NCBI RefSeq assembly: GCF_001469955.1
Contig: NZ_LOPU01000018.1
Coordinates: 560,001-624,000 of the forward strand
Origin: Haloprofundus marisrubri
GTDB taxonomy: Archaea; Halobacteriota; Halobacteria; Halobacteriales; Haloferacaceae
Direction of reading: 5' to 3'
Length of the DNA: 64,000 nt
The notes beneath the pieces were generated by a model. That model searched no databases and had not been told where the DNA came from. It was given only the letters and a program-made list of their open reading frames with translations. Each line of letters begins with the position of its first letter. Position 1 is the first letter of the stretch. Positions 49,346 to 58,060 of the stretch are shown piece after piece. A program made the position numbers and the translations under genes.

Positions 49346-50402
49346 CGCGACGCTGGAGCGAACCTCGGACCTCTCCACTCGCCGTCTCGCCGGTATCGCT
49401 GCGCTGGTCGCCGCCGCCGTCTTCGTACTCTGGGGCCTCGTCGCGCCCGCGTCGACGCCGGGGCGCATCCTCCGCGTCATGTTCACGAAGAGCGCGTTGT
49501 CGGCGACGCTTCGACTCTCGGTGCCCATCGCCTTTGCGGCGCTCGGCGGCATCTTCGCCGAGAAAAGCGGCGTCATCAACATCGGCCTCGAAGGCCTGCT
49601 CATCATCTCGGCGTTCACCGGCGTCTACGCGACGGACGTGACGGGCGACATCTGGCTGGGCCTCCTCATCGGCGTCGTCTCCAGCGTCCTGCTCGCGGCG
49701 CTGTTCGCCGTCGTCTGTATCGAGTTCCGCGCCGACCAGATTATCGCCGGCCTCGCGGTGTGGCTCATCGCGCTGGGACTCGCGCCCTTTGCCTCCCAGG
49801 TCATCTACGGCGGCCCGAACACGGCGAGCGTCGAGACGTTCAACACTATCACGATTCCCGGCCTCGCGGGCATCCCGTTCTTCGGGGCGCTGTTCGACGC
49901 GTCGCCGATGGTGTACCTGATGTTCGTCGCCACCGTCGCCTCGTGGTACACGCTGAACCGCACCTCGTTCGGTCGGTGGGTCATCGCCAGCGGTGAGAAT
50001 CCGAAGGCGCTCGACACCGCGGGCGTCGACGTGACGCGCGTCCGCTACGCGGCGGTGCTCATCTCTGGACTGCTCGCGGGCATCGGCGGCGCGGCGCTGT
50101 CGCTCAGCCTCGGACAGTTCGTCGGAAACGGTCAGACGATGGTCAATGGAAAGGGGTTCATCGCCATCGTCGCCTACCTGTTCGGCAACTACAACCCGGT
50201 CGGCGCACTGCTGTCGACGTTCCTCTTCGCCGGCTTGGACGCGCTGCAACTGCGCCTACAGGCGGCAGCCATCATCGCCGTCCCGCAGTCGCTCGTGCGA
50301 ACGATTCCGTACGTCGCGGTCATCGTCGTTCTGGCGCTGTTCGGCAAGACCAGACTCCCGGAGGCCGCGGGCGAACATTACGAGTCGGGCGAAGACCGGT
50401 AG
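49338..50402 (+). CDS. ABC importer permease 2 (nucleoside type)
   Basis: 354 residues from ATG 49338, which has an upstream GGAGGTGG ribosome-binding sequence. ATLRLSVPIAFAALGGIFAEKSGVINIGLEGLLIISAFTGVY is the conserved first block, GLAVWLIALGLAPFASQVIYGG and GKGFIAIVAYLFGNYNPVGALLSTFLFAGLDALQLRL follow. Forms a heterodimer with permease 1. The operon ends here; the next gene is convergent. Confidence 0.9.
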   Translation: MSNATLERTSDLSTRRLAGIAALVAAAVFVLWGLVAPASTPGRILRVMFTKSALSATLRLSVPIAFAALGGIFAEKSGVINIGLEGLLIISAFTGVYATDVTGDIWLGLLIGVVSSVLLAALFAVVCIEFRADQIIAGLAVWLIALGLAPFASQVIYGGPNTASVETFNTITIPGLAGIPFFGALFDASPMVYLMFVATVASWYTLNRTSFGRWVIASGENPKALDTAGVDVTRVRYAAVLISGLLAGIGGAALSLSLGQFVGNGQTMVNGKGFIAIVAYLFGNYNPVGALLSTFLFAGLDALQLRLQAAAIIAVPQSLVRTIPYVAVIVVLALFGKTRLPEAAGEHYESGEDR

Positions 50403-50446
50403 TCGCCGTCGGAGACGGCGCTACCCCCTCCTGATTTTCTTTCGAG

Positions 50447-51256
50447 TTACTCCGGCGAGTCCAGCGACTCGAACACGGTTTCAACGAACAGGTCGGGAGC
50501 GGTCGTTATCGCCTCGTGGCCTTCGCCCGCGAACGTGGCGATGCGACTGTTCGGTAACGCTTTGTCGACGGTGGCGGTTGCGCGTTTCATGAACATCGGG
50601 CTCTCGCCGCCCGACAGCAGCAGTGTCGGGGCAGTGAACTCGGCGAACCGGTCGGCGTCGAAGCGGTACTCGTCGCATCCGCGGACTTCCCGTGGGGCCG
50701 TGTGTACCGCCCCGAGGCCAACCTCCCACCACGGGTCGGATTTCAGCAGTTCGACCTCCTCCGGCGACTCGCCGGCGACTTCGCGCAGGAACGTCGAGAG
50801 TGCCGCGTCGTGGTCGCCGTCGGCGAGCAGCGCTTCGACGCGAGCGACGCTCTCCTCGTCGGCGAGTCGCTCGCCCGGTTCGGGAATCGGCGGTTCGTAG
50901 AGAATCAGGCGTTCGAGGTTGTCGACGAGAAGTGCGGCTTCGAGTGCGCAGAGCGCGCCGAAGGAGTGTCCCATCAGGACGACCGGTTCGTCGATACGTT
51001 CGACTACGGCGGCGACGTCTTCGAACTCCCGTTCGAGCGCGTACTCCCCTGCGTCCCCGCTGTCGCCTCGCCCACGTCGGTCTACCGCGTACACGGTGAA
51101 TCTCTCGGTGAGGTCCGAGAGTACCGGCCGCCAATCGGTACGGTCGCCGGCGGTTCCGTGCACGACGACGAGCGGCGGCCCCTCGCCGGTTCGCTCGTAG
51201 ACGATTTCCGTTCCGTCGCTCGACTGCACGTCGTTTACTGTATCGGCGGCGTTCAT
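50447..51256 (-). CDS. Alpha/beta hydrolase
   Basis: 269 residues. Oxyanion segment VVVHGTAGDRTDW, nucleophile elbow LMGHSFGALCALEAAL (Ser near 97) and a late His in FAGEGHEAITT; an Asp in the cap-following region completes a triad. Substrate unknown. Its ATG overlaps the stop of the FAD oxidoreductase by 4 bases, so the two enzymes are made together and may act in sequence. Confidence 0.87.
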   Translation of the reverse strand: MNAADTVNDVQSSDGTEIVYERTGEGPPLVVVHGTAGDRTDWRPVLSDLTERFTVYAVDRRGRGDSGDAGEYALEREFEDVAAVVERIDEPVVLMGHSFGALCALEAALLVDNLERLILYEPPIPEPGERLADEESVARVEALLADGDHDAALSTFLREVAGESPEEVELLKSDPWWEVGLGAVHTAPREVRGCDEYRFDADRFAEFTAPTLLLSGGESPMFMKRATATVDKALPNSRIATFAGEGHEAITTAPDLFVETVFESLDSPE

Positions 51257-52695
51257 CGAGCGTCTCCCGTCGGGGCGTCGGGAACGACGTTCTGGTTCAG
51301 TCGGAACACGTTCTCGGGGTCGTACTCGCGTTTTATCTCGACCAGTCGGTCGTAGTTGTCGCCGAACAGCGTCCGCGCGGGGTCCTCACCGAACCCGGGG
51401 AAGTTGCCGTACGCGCCCGAAGCGACGGGCATCTCTCGGAGTTCGGCGAGGCCGTTTTTCGCCCACTGGACGTTTTCGTCGTCGGCGTCGGGGTCTTCCC
51501 AGTTCGCCTCGAACGTAACCATAAACGGCGCGTCACGGTGATAAAACGCCGTCTCTTCTGGTTCGACGTCCGAGATAGCCCCGCCGAGATGCCAGATGTC
51601 GACCGTCGACAGCGGCGACAGACGTTCTTCACCGTATCGGACGAGGAGGTCGACGACGTCGTCGGTGAGTTCGGTCACGTAACTGGATTTCCAGTAGTAG
51701 CGGAGACCGTCCGGGTAGTCCTCGTCGAGCATCGACTGGAGGTCGGTGTACGCCATCTCGCCGCTGAAGTCGACGACCGGTTCGGCGACGGTTCGCAGCG
51801 CCTCGAACTCCGCTTCGGCGTCTTCGGCCGACCCGTCGTAACAGCCGAGGAGGGCGACGACTGGTTCGCCCCACGCCTCCTCCGGGAACTCGTCGAGTTC
51901 GGGCACCGTCGCGTAAAAGGGGAGCACGGTGCCCTTCCGGGAGGCGTCGGCGGAGTACTCGCGGAACGCTTCGAGCGCCGCCGTCGCGTCGTCGCCGTGG
52001 AACCAGACGAAGAGTCCGAACACCTCTGGACCGACCGCGTGGAGTTCGTACTCGAACGACGTGACGACGCCGAAGTTGCCGCCGCCGCCGCGAATCGCCC
52101 AGAAGAGGTCCGGGTTCTCCGAGTCGCTGGCGGTCAGCACCGACCCGTCGGCGGTGACGACTTCGGCCGAGGTGAGGTTGTCAAGCGAGAGGCCGTACTC
52201 GCGTCGGAGGTGGCCGACGCCGCCGTTGAGCGTGAGGCCGGCGATACCCGTCTCGGAGACGACGCCGAGCGCCGTTGCGAGGCCGAACAACTGTGTCTCG
52301 CGGTCGACGTCGCCGAGCGTCGCCCCGCCCTGTGCGCGGACTCGCCGCGCGTCGGGGTCGACGTACACGCCGTTCATCGCCGAGAGGTCTAGCATCACCC
52401 CGTCGTCGCAGACGGCGTGCCCCGAGACGTTGTGGCCGCCGCCGTGAACCGCGAGCGGGAGGTCGTGTTCGCGGGCGAAGCGCACCGCGGCGACGACGTC
52501 GGCCGTCCCCGAGCACTGAGCGACGACCGCCGGGTGCTTGTCTATCATCCCGTTCCAGATGTGCCGTGCAGTCTCGTACTCCTCGTCGTCCGGGAGGAGC
52601 ACCTCGCCGTGAAAGCCCTCTGTGAACTCGTCGAGGGCCGCAGACGCGAGCGTCGACTGTTCGTCGTCGGTCGGTGGTCGTCCTTGCGAAGCCAT
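51253..52695 (-). CDS. FAD-linked oxidoreductase, BBE (berberine bridge enzyme-like) family
   Basis: 480 residues. PCMH-type FAD domain with LPLAVHGGGHNVSGHAVCDDGVMLDLSAMNGVYVD; the His in GGGHNVSG is the usual covalent FAD attachment. GIAGLTLNGGVGHLRREYGLSLDNL and DLFWAIRGGGGNFGVVTSFEY follow, and the C-terminal BBE segment is NYDRLVEIKREYDPENVFRLNQNV. The second attachment Cys of bicovalent members is replaced by His in GVGHL. Oxidises an alcohol, sugar or alkaloid-like substrate not identified here. TATA-like GCGATTATTCC lies about 31 bases upstream on the minus strand. Confidence 0.9.
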   Translation of the reverse strand: MASQGRPPTDDEQSTLASAALDEFTEGFHGEVLLPDDEEYETARHIWNGMIDKHPAVVAQCSGTADVVAAVRFAREHDLPLAVHGGGHNVSGHAVCDDGVMLDLSAMNGVYVDPDARRVRAQGGATLGDVDRETQLFGLATALGVVSETGIAGLTLNGGVGHLRREYGLSLDNLTSAEVVTADGSVLTASDSENPDLFWAIRGGGGNFGVVTSFEYELHAVGPEVFGLFVWFHGDDATAALEAFREYSADASRKGTVLPFYATVPELDEFPEEAWGEPVVALLGCYDGSAEDAEAEFEALRTVAEPVVDFSGEMAYTDLQSMLDEDYPDGLRYYWKSSYVTELTDDVVDLLVRYGEERLSPLSTVDIWHLGGAISDVEPEETAFYHRDAPFMVTFEANWEDPDADDENVQWAKNGLAELREMPVASGAYGNFPGFGEDPARTLFGDNYDRLVEIKREYDPENVFRLNQNVVPDAPTGDAR

Positions 52696-52852
52696 GACAA
52701 GAAAACTACGACTCCGGAGGGAATAATCGCGTATTCGGGGTCGGTGTGTATGTCGTTTCGTCGGTGAGGTGACTCAAGTGAACACGAGACAGTAGCGCAC
52801 TGACGAAACTCAACCCGAGAACGTATACTGTCGCCACTCAAAGGACAGGTTT

Positions 52853-52863
52853 GGGAATAAAGA
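52853..52863 (+). promoter_or_regulatory. TATA-like box of the geranylgeranyl reductase gene
   Basis: GGGAATAAAGA, about 37 bases before ATG 52895. The remaining spacer from 52696 holds the divergent promoter of the FAD oxidoreductase and no gene. Confidence 0.45.
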
Positions 52864-52894
52864 GTTTTGCTCCCGCCTGCGAGAGTCACGAACA

Positions 52895-54265
52895 ATGACC
52901 ACGCACGAGTACGACGTCGTCGTCGTCGGCGCGGGGACTTCCGGGTGCTACGCCGCCGCGACAGCGTCGAACGCCGGACTCGACGTCGCTATCGTCGAGC
53001 GAAAAGACGAGGAGGAAGCGGGACACATCGCCTGCGGCGACGCGCTGAAAGGTGCGGACGCGTTCCCCGAGTCGATTCCGAAAGAACAGATTCAGCCCGC
53101 GTTCACCAACACGGGCGTCGACCACGGCCGCTTCGAGATTCCGAGTCACGATACGGTGCTCGAAATCCCAGTGCCGGGCGAACTCGCGGTCATCGACCGC
53201 TGGGAGTACGGCCGCCTGCTCATCGAGGGTGCCGAAAACGCCGGCGTCGACTTCCACTACGACACCGTCGTCCAGGACGTGACGCAGGACGTAGACGGCA
53301 TCGTCACGGGCGTCCGCGGCAAACACAAAGGCGACGTCGTCGAATACGACGCCGACGTGACTATCGACGGCGCGGGGTCGCTGTCGCTGTTGCAGGACAA
53401 AGTCGACTTCTCGGGGACGACGTTCGACACGAACGTTCGCTACTCGCAGTTCTGTTCGGCGTACCGCGAAATCGTCGAAGTCGACGAACCCGTCGAGTGG
53501 GACGACGCGCTGGTGTTCAAGCCGACCAAGCGCGCGGCGGGCTACCTCTGGTACTTCCCGCGCACGTCGACGACCATCAACGCCGGCCTCGGCTTCCAGA
53601 TGAACGAACAGCCGATGAAGCTCGTCGAGGACCTCAAGCAGGACCTCCGCGCACGCCCCGAGTTCGAGAACGCGACGGTCACCGACAAACTCGGTGCGGC
53701 GCTTCCCACCCGACGACCGTACGACTCCGCGACTGCACCGGGCTTCATCGCCGCCGGCGACGCCGCGGGCCACGTGAACCCGACGACGGGCGGCGGAATT
53801 GCGGGTGCGGCGTACGCCGGCAAGTACGCCGCCGAACAGGCCGTCCGCGCCATCGAGGCGGGCGATGTCGGCGAGGAGAACCTCTGGCACTACAACGAGC
53901 GCGTGATGGACCACTTCGGGGGCCGCTACGCCGGTCTCGACGTGTACAACATCCTCTCGACGGCCGTCGACGTCGACGAACTGATGGGGCTTCTGGCGGC
54001 GCTGCCCGGCGAGAAACTCGCCGAGGCGCTGTACTCCGGCAAGACCTCGATGAGTCCGCTCGTGATGGCGCAGACGGCGGTCAAAAGCGCCAGCTACTGG
54101 CGGCAAATCAAGAACTTCTACGAGACGAAGCGACTCGCCGAGAAACTGATGAACCACTACGACCGCTACCCGACGCGGCCGAGTGCGTTGGCGGGGTGGC
54201 AGACCCACCGCGACGACCTGATGGACCGAATCTACGAGACGACGGGCGCGGAAGCGAAGTACTGA
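52895..54265 (+). CDS. Geranylgeranyl reductase family flavoprotein
   Basis: 456 residues. FAD loop YDVVVVGAGTSGCYAAATASNAGLDVAIVER at the start, substrate segment with HIACGDALKG, then DRWEYGRLLIEGAENAGV, FPRTSTTINAGLGFQ and the second FAD motif GFIAAGDAAGHVNPTTGGGIAGA near 290. Archaeal relatives saturate the isoprenoid chains of membrane lipids or of menaquinone and carotenoid precursors. Which chain this paralogue reduces cannot be told from sequence; haloarchaea carry several copies. Confidence 0.88.
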   Translation: MTTHEYDVVVVGAGTSGCYAAATASNAGLDVAIVERKDEEEAGHIACGDALKGADAFPESIPKEQIQPAFTNTGVDHGRFEIPSHDTVLEIPVPGELAVIDRWEYGRLLIEGAENAGVDFHYDTVVQDVTQDVDGIVTGVRGKHKGDVVEYDADVTIDGAGSLSLLQDKVDFSGTTFDTNVRYSQFCSAYREIVEVDEPVEWDDALVFKPTKRAAGYLWYFPRTSTTINAGLGFQMNEQPMKLVEDLKQDLRARPEFENATVTDKLGAALPTRRPYDSATAPGFIAAGDAAGHVNPTTGGGIAGAAYAGKYAAEQAVRAIEAGDVGEENLWHYNERVMDHFGGRYAGLDVYNILSTAVDVDELMGLLAALPGEKLAEALYSGKTSMSPLVMAQTAVKSASYWRQIKNFYETKRLAEKLMNHYDRYPTRPSALAGWQTHRDDLMDRIYETTGAEAKY

Positions 54266-54284
54266 CGCACCTTTTTGCTGCGGA

Positions 54285-54366
54285 GGGTGCGCTTCGCGCA
54301 CCCCCACTTGCAAAAATCTGCACCAAAAAGGCCGCTCGCTCGTTTCACTCGCTCGCGGTACAGAGT
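54285..54366 (+). repeat. Intergenic repeat copy 2 (hairpin plus A-rich core)
   Basis: Just after the reductase stop codon. Perfect hairpin GGGTGCGC-TTC-GCGCACCC (54285-54303), core AAAAATCTGCACCAAAAAG (54312-54330) and tail GCTCGTTTCACTCGCTCGCGG then TACAG. Shares core and tail with the inverted copy at 16016-16125; hairpin arms differ in sequence but keep length and loop. In this copy the hairpin precedes the core, so it could also act as terminator. Confidence 0.65.
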
Positions 54367-54461
54367 ACGAGTGGCTACCGCAGACCGCACCGGAACCGCA
54401 TCCGACCCCGTCCGCGACGACCCGCCCCCAGCACTATCCCGCTCGGCGTTGTTTCTCACCT

Positions 54462-54608
54462 ATGAGCTATCGAACGACTATCGGCTGGTCGATTTTCTCG
54501 TCAGGCGTGTTCACGCTGCTGATGGTACTGGTTCTCCCCGGAGACTCGTTTTACTGGGGCATCGGACTGACGATTCTCGGCTTGCTCACGCTGCTTATCA
54601 GGCGGTGA
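54462..54608 (+). CDS. Small membrane protein, 48 residues, two helices
   Basis: Begins MSYRTTIGWSIFSSGVF. Two hydrophobic segments, SIFSSGVFTLLMVLVLPG and YWGIGLTILGLLTLLI, joined by a short loop DSF, ending RR*. ATG 54462 lies about 27 bases after CACTATCCC, a weak TATA-like box. No family recognised. Convergent with the M20 amidohydrolase gene, 40 bases between stop codons. Confidence 0.55.
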   Translation: MSYRTTIGWSIFSSGVFTLLMVLVLPGDSFYWGIGLTILGLLTLLIRR

Positions 54609-54648
54609 GCGGCGAACTCCGAAGCTCGAGAAAAGTCGGACGAGTCGT

Positions 54649-55923
54649 CTACGGGCGCGTCGCGGCGATTTCGAGAATCGAGTCGGTCAGCACCTCGATA
54701 CCCAGACTCAGGTCGTCTTCGTTCACGTCGAACGTTCGGGTGTGGTGGCCGCCGGGGTGGTCGGTGCCGACGCCGATGTAGGCTGCCTTGCCGCCGTTGT
54801 CCTGGACTTTCTGCATGAGGAACGTCGCGTCCTCGCTGCCGCCGAGGGCGTCGCGTTCGACGAGCGACCACACTCCGTCGTTGTTTCCTGCAACGGCCGA
54901 GACGATGTCGACGAGCGCATCGTCGCTTCTCGCGCTGGGCGCTTCGCCCTCCGTCGACAGCGAAACCTCACAGCCGTGCATCTCCGCGGCAGACTCCATC
55001 ACGCGGTAGGCCTTCTCCTGCATGTACTCCATGAGTTCGGTCGTCTCGCCGCGCACCTCGCCGTCGATAAAGGACTCCTCGGGAATGATGTTCGTCGCGG
55101 TGCCGCCGCCGACCAACCCGGCGTTGATTCGCGTCGCGCCGTCGGCGTGGCGGGGAATCGCGTAGAGGTTCTGAATCGCGGCGGCCATCGCCTGCACCGC
55201 GTTGTCGCCCTCTTCGGGGCGTGCGCCGGCGTGGGCGGGGTGACCGGTGAACTCCGCGCGGAAGTGGTGCACGGCCAGAAAACCGTCGATGCCCGCGACG
55301 ATTTCGCCCGAGGGGTGGTCGAGGCCGATGTGAGCCGCGAGCAGGTAGTCCACGTCGTCGAGGTGGCCGCTCTCGGCCATCGGGCCGCCGCCGGAGACGA
55401 TTTCCTCGCTTGGCTGGAAGAACACCTTGAACGTTCCTTCGAAGTCGCTTGCGATGACCGAGTCGAGAACGCCGAGGCCGATAGTCGCGTGCGCGTCGTG
55501 CCCGCAAGCGTGCATGAACCCCTCGTTTTCGGAGCGGAACTCACCCGAGACCGGCGCGTGGTCGTCCTCGTCGGCTTCGGTGATGGGAAGCGCGTCGATG
55601 TCGACGCGGAGGGCGACGGTCGGTCCCTCACCCTTCTCGACGACGGCGACGGCGCCGGTGTAGCCGCCTTCCAGTTTTTCGAGAACGTCCGCGCGCGCGC
55701 CGGCGTCGCGGGCCCGCTCGAACCACTCGTCGAGTTCCGCGTCGTCGGGGACGCCCGGTCGGTCGTCGGCGAGTACCTCCGGACCGACGTACAGTCCGTC
55801 GATGTCGCGCGTCTCCAGTTCGTCGACGATGCGGGCGGTGGTGTAGAACTCGCGCCACGCCGGTTCCGGGTGTCGGTGCAGGTCACGGCGGAACTCGACG
55901 TAGTCGAACTCGCTTTCGCTCAT
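54649..55923 (-). CDS. M20 family amidohydrolase/peptidase (AbgB/HipO-like)
   Basis: 424 residues. Zinc-binding HACGHDAHATIGLGVLDSV near residue 140, FQPSEEIVSGGGPMAESG near 175, the lid-domain FTGHPAHAGARPEEGDNAVQAMAAAIQNLYAI near 230 and the final His ligand in GTDHPGGHHTRTFDVNE. Hydrolyses N-acyl or aromatic amide bonds such as N-acyl amino acids. The lid insertion and lack of signal peptide fit cytoplasmic amidohydrolases. TATA-like box at 55947-55956 gives a leaderless transcript. Confidence 0.9.
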   Translation of the reverse strand: MSESEFDYVEFRRDLHRHPEPAWREFYTTARIVDELETRDIDGLYVGPEVLADDRPGVPDDAELDEWFERARDAGARADVLEKLEGGYTGAVAVVEKGEGPTVALRVDIDALPITEADEDDHAPVSGEFRSENEGFMHACGHDAHATIGLGVLDSVIASDFEGTFKVFFQPSEEIVSGGGPMAESGHLDDVDYLLAAHIGLDHPSGEIVAGIDGFLAVHHFRAEFTGHPAHAGARPEEGDNAVQAMAAAIQNLYAIPRHADGATRINAGLVGGGTATNIIPEESFIDGEVRGETTELMEYMQEKAYRVMESAAEMHGCEVSLSTEGEAPSARSDDALVDIVSAVAGNNDGVWSLVERDALGGSEDATFLMQKVQDNGGKAAYIGVGTDHPGGHHTRTFDVNEDDLSLGIEVLTDSILEIAATRP

Positions 55924-55946
55924 GTCGCGGTGGATGGGAGGCGTTC

Positions 55947-56040
55947 ACATAAAGCCGGAGAAAAGGGCAATCGGAGAGGGCCGTCGCCGAACGGACAGGT
56001 CCGCTGATTCACAGTTTGTCGAGACGTATCGCTTATTTGT
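55947..56040. promoter_or_regulatory. Divergent promoter region of the M20 and NhaC genes
   Basis: CACATAAAGC (55947-55956; minus strand GCTTTATGTG) is centred about 28 bases from ATG 55923, and GCTTATTTGT (56031-56040) about 29 bases from ATG 56065. Confidence 0.5.
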
Positions 56041-56064
56041 CCGGCCCGAGTCAACAGAACTGAT

Positions 56065-57609
56065 ATGAGTCGTGCGGAACTCGGCGACGACTCCGAGGCC
56101 CCGCCGCTGCGTTTCCGCGGCGGCCCCCTTGCGAGCACCGTCCCGATTGCATTCTTCATCGTATGGGCTATCGTACAGAGCGGGCTCTTCGGCATCGGCG
56201 ACACGACAGGACTCGTCGCGGGGATGCTTCTGGGCCTCATCGTCGGGATGCTGTTCGTCAAAGGCGACTGGAAGAACTACGCGAACGCGCTGTTCGCGGG
56301 GATGACCCAGAAAGTCGCCGTCACCGCCATCGTCGCGTGGCTGTGGGCCGGGATGTTCGCCGAGACGATTCAGGTCGGCCAGTTCGTCTCCGGACTCGTC
56401 TGGGCGGCCGACACGCTCAACGTCGGCGCGGCGCTGTTCCCGGCACTGACGTTCCTGCTCGCGGCAGTGCTGGCGACGGGCATCGGGACGGGCTACGGCA
56501 CGGCTATCGCCTTCACCGGCCTCGTCTTCCCCGCCGGCGTACTTCTCGGCGCGGACCCCGTGTTGATGTTCGGGGCGATTCTCTCGGGGGCGGTGTTCGG
56601 CGACAATCTCGCGCCTGTCAGCGACACGACTATCGTCAGCGCCGTCACGCAGAACGCCGACATCGGCGGCGTCGTCGCCTCCCGATTCAAGTACGCGCTG
56701 GTCGCCGCCGTCTTCGCGTTCGCGGCGTATCTCGTCGCGGGTAACGCGATGGCGGGCGACCCGCTCTCGGTCGGTGCAACCGTCATCGAGGACGCGACGG
56801 CGCTCGGACTCGTCCACCTGCTCTCTATCGCCATCGTCATCGTGACGGCCGTCTCGGGGCGTCACATCGTCGAAGCAGTCTCGTGGGGCCTCATCGTCGC
56901 AGTCGTGCTCAACCTCGCACTCGGTCTCGCGCCCGCCAGCGCGATGCTCGTGTTCAACGCACCTGCGTCGTCGGGCATCGCCACTGCGGCGGCGGACGCG
57001 CCGGTCATCGGTGCCATCGTCGAGACCGTTCCCGCGAGCGCCGACGCCGACCCCTCCGTCGGCGGGAGCATCTACGCCGGTGCGTCGGGTTTCTTCCCGC
57101 TCATCGTCCTCGTGTTGCTCATCGTCGCGGGCGCGAAAGTGCTCCAGCGCGGCGGCGGGTTCGAGGCGATTCAGGACGTGCTGTTGAACCGCGTCGCCAC
57201 CACCGTTCGGCGCTCGGAACTGACGATGGTGCTCGGCACGGCGCTGGTCAACGCGATGATTACCATCAACACCGCCGCCGAAATCGCCATCGCGCCGTAC
57301 GTCTCGACGCTCGGCCGCCGGTTCAACATCAACGGCTACCGGCGCGCGAACATTCTGGACGCGAACACCTCGGCGCTCGGCTACATCTTCCCGTGGGGCG
57401 GCGGCGTGCTCGCGGGTTACTCGGTGATGCTCGGCCTGCCCGACCAGTACGAGTGGTTCACTCAGGCGATGCTCGTCAACCCCGCCGCCGTCTGGCCGTA
57501 CGTCTTCCACGGCTGGTTCCTCGTCGGCGTGTTCGTCCTCGCGGCGATAACCGGCTACGGCCGCGAGTACGTTCCTGACCGCGTCTCCGAGGAGGTGAGT
57601 CGCGTATGA
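56065..57609 (+). CDS. NhaC family Na+/H+ antiporter
   Basis: 514 residues, about 12-13 membrane segments. Typical NhaC blocks: AVLATGIGTGYGTAIAFTGLVFPAGVLLGADPVLMFGAILSGAVFGDNLAPVSDTTIVSA near residue 150 and LDANTSALGYIFPWGGGVLAGYSVMLGL near 430. Exchanges sodium or an organic substrate for protons at the cell membrane. It overlaps the following small gene by 4 bases, so the two are coupled. Leaderless start predicted from the box at 56031-56040. Confidence 0.9.
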   Translation: MSRAELGDDSEAPPLRFRGGPLASTVPIAFFIVWAIVQSGLFGIGDTTGLVAGMLLGLIVGMLFVKGDWKNYANALFAGMTQKVAVTAIVAWLWAGMFAETIQVGQFVSGLVWAADTLNVGAALFPALTFLLAAVLATGIGTGYGTAIAFTGLVFPAGVLLGADPVLMFGAILSGAVFGDNLAPVSDTTIVSAVTQNADIGGVVASRFKYALVAAVFAFAAYLVAGNAMAGDPLSVGATVIEDATALGLVHLLSIAIVIVTAVSGRHIVEAVSWGLIVAVVLNLALGLAPASAMLVFNAPASSGIATAAADAPVIGAIVETVPASADADPSVGGSIYAGASGFFPLIVLVLLIVAGAKVLQRGGGFEAIQDVLLNRVATTVRRSELTMVLGTALVNAMITINTAAEIAIAPYVSTLGRRFNINGYRRANILDANTSALGYIFPWGGGVLAGYSVMLGLPDQYEWFTQAMLVNPAAVWPYVFHGWFLVGVFVLAAITGYGREYVPDRVSEEVSRV

Positions 57610-57980
57610 GCGACCGTCAGTCCGAGCAGGGCACGTCCGCCAACGAGAAGCGAAACAGCGGCGGCGTCCTCGGAAAACTGTTCGCCGGGTGGACGTTCCG
57701 GACGAGCACGCCCTCCTACGACGTCGGCGACGAACTGGTCGCGTACGTCACCGGCGTCGATGGTGCGGGGCCGCGCGTCCGCGTCGGCGACACGGTGTTG
57801 CGACTCACCGGCGTCGACGACTTCTCCGGCGTCGACGGCATCAGTTCGAGCGGCGTCGATTCTCCGGCGGACCTGCTCGACCGGAAAGTCCGTCTCCGCG
57901 TCGACTCCTTCGACAAAAACTCGTACGAGGGAACTGCCGAACTGCTGGCGGTACTCGACGAGTCGGCTGCGGGACTGTAA
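57606..57980 (+). CDS. Small soluble protein coupled to the NhaC antiporter
   Basis: 124 residues, family not recognised. A polar start of about 20 residues, then VLGKLFAGWTFRTSTPSYDVGDELVAYVTGVDGAGPRVRVGDTVLRLTGVDDF, which alternates like a small beta-barrel (OB/TRAM-like), and a final strand pattern VRLRVDSFDKNSYEGTAELLAVLDES. No signal peptide or helix in the membrane. Start overlaps the antiporter stop (ATGA), suggesting a cytoplasmic partner or regulator of transport; that is inference. Confidence 0.7.
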   Translation: MSDRQSEQGTSANEKRNSGGVLGKLFAGWTFRTSTPSYDVGDELVAYVTGVDGAGPRVRVGDTVLRLTGVDDFSGVDGISSSGVDSPADLLDRKVRLRVDSFDKNSYEGTAELLAVLDESAAGL

Positions 57981-58060
57981 AAACGAGTTCGAGTTGGCTG
58001 GCCGCCGAGAACGGGTCGGTTCGGCCCGGGTTGAGTCGCCCCGACTTGGGTCGAGCCGAA

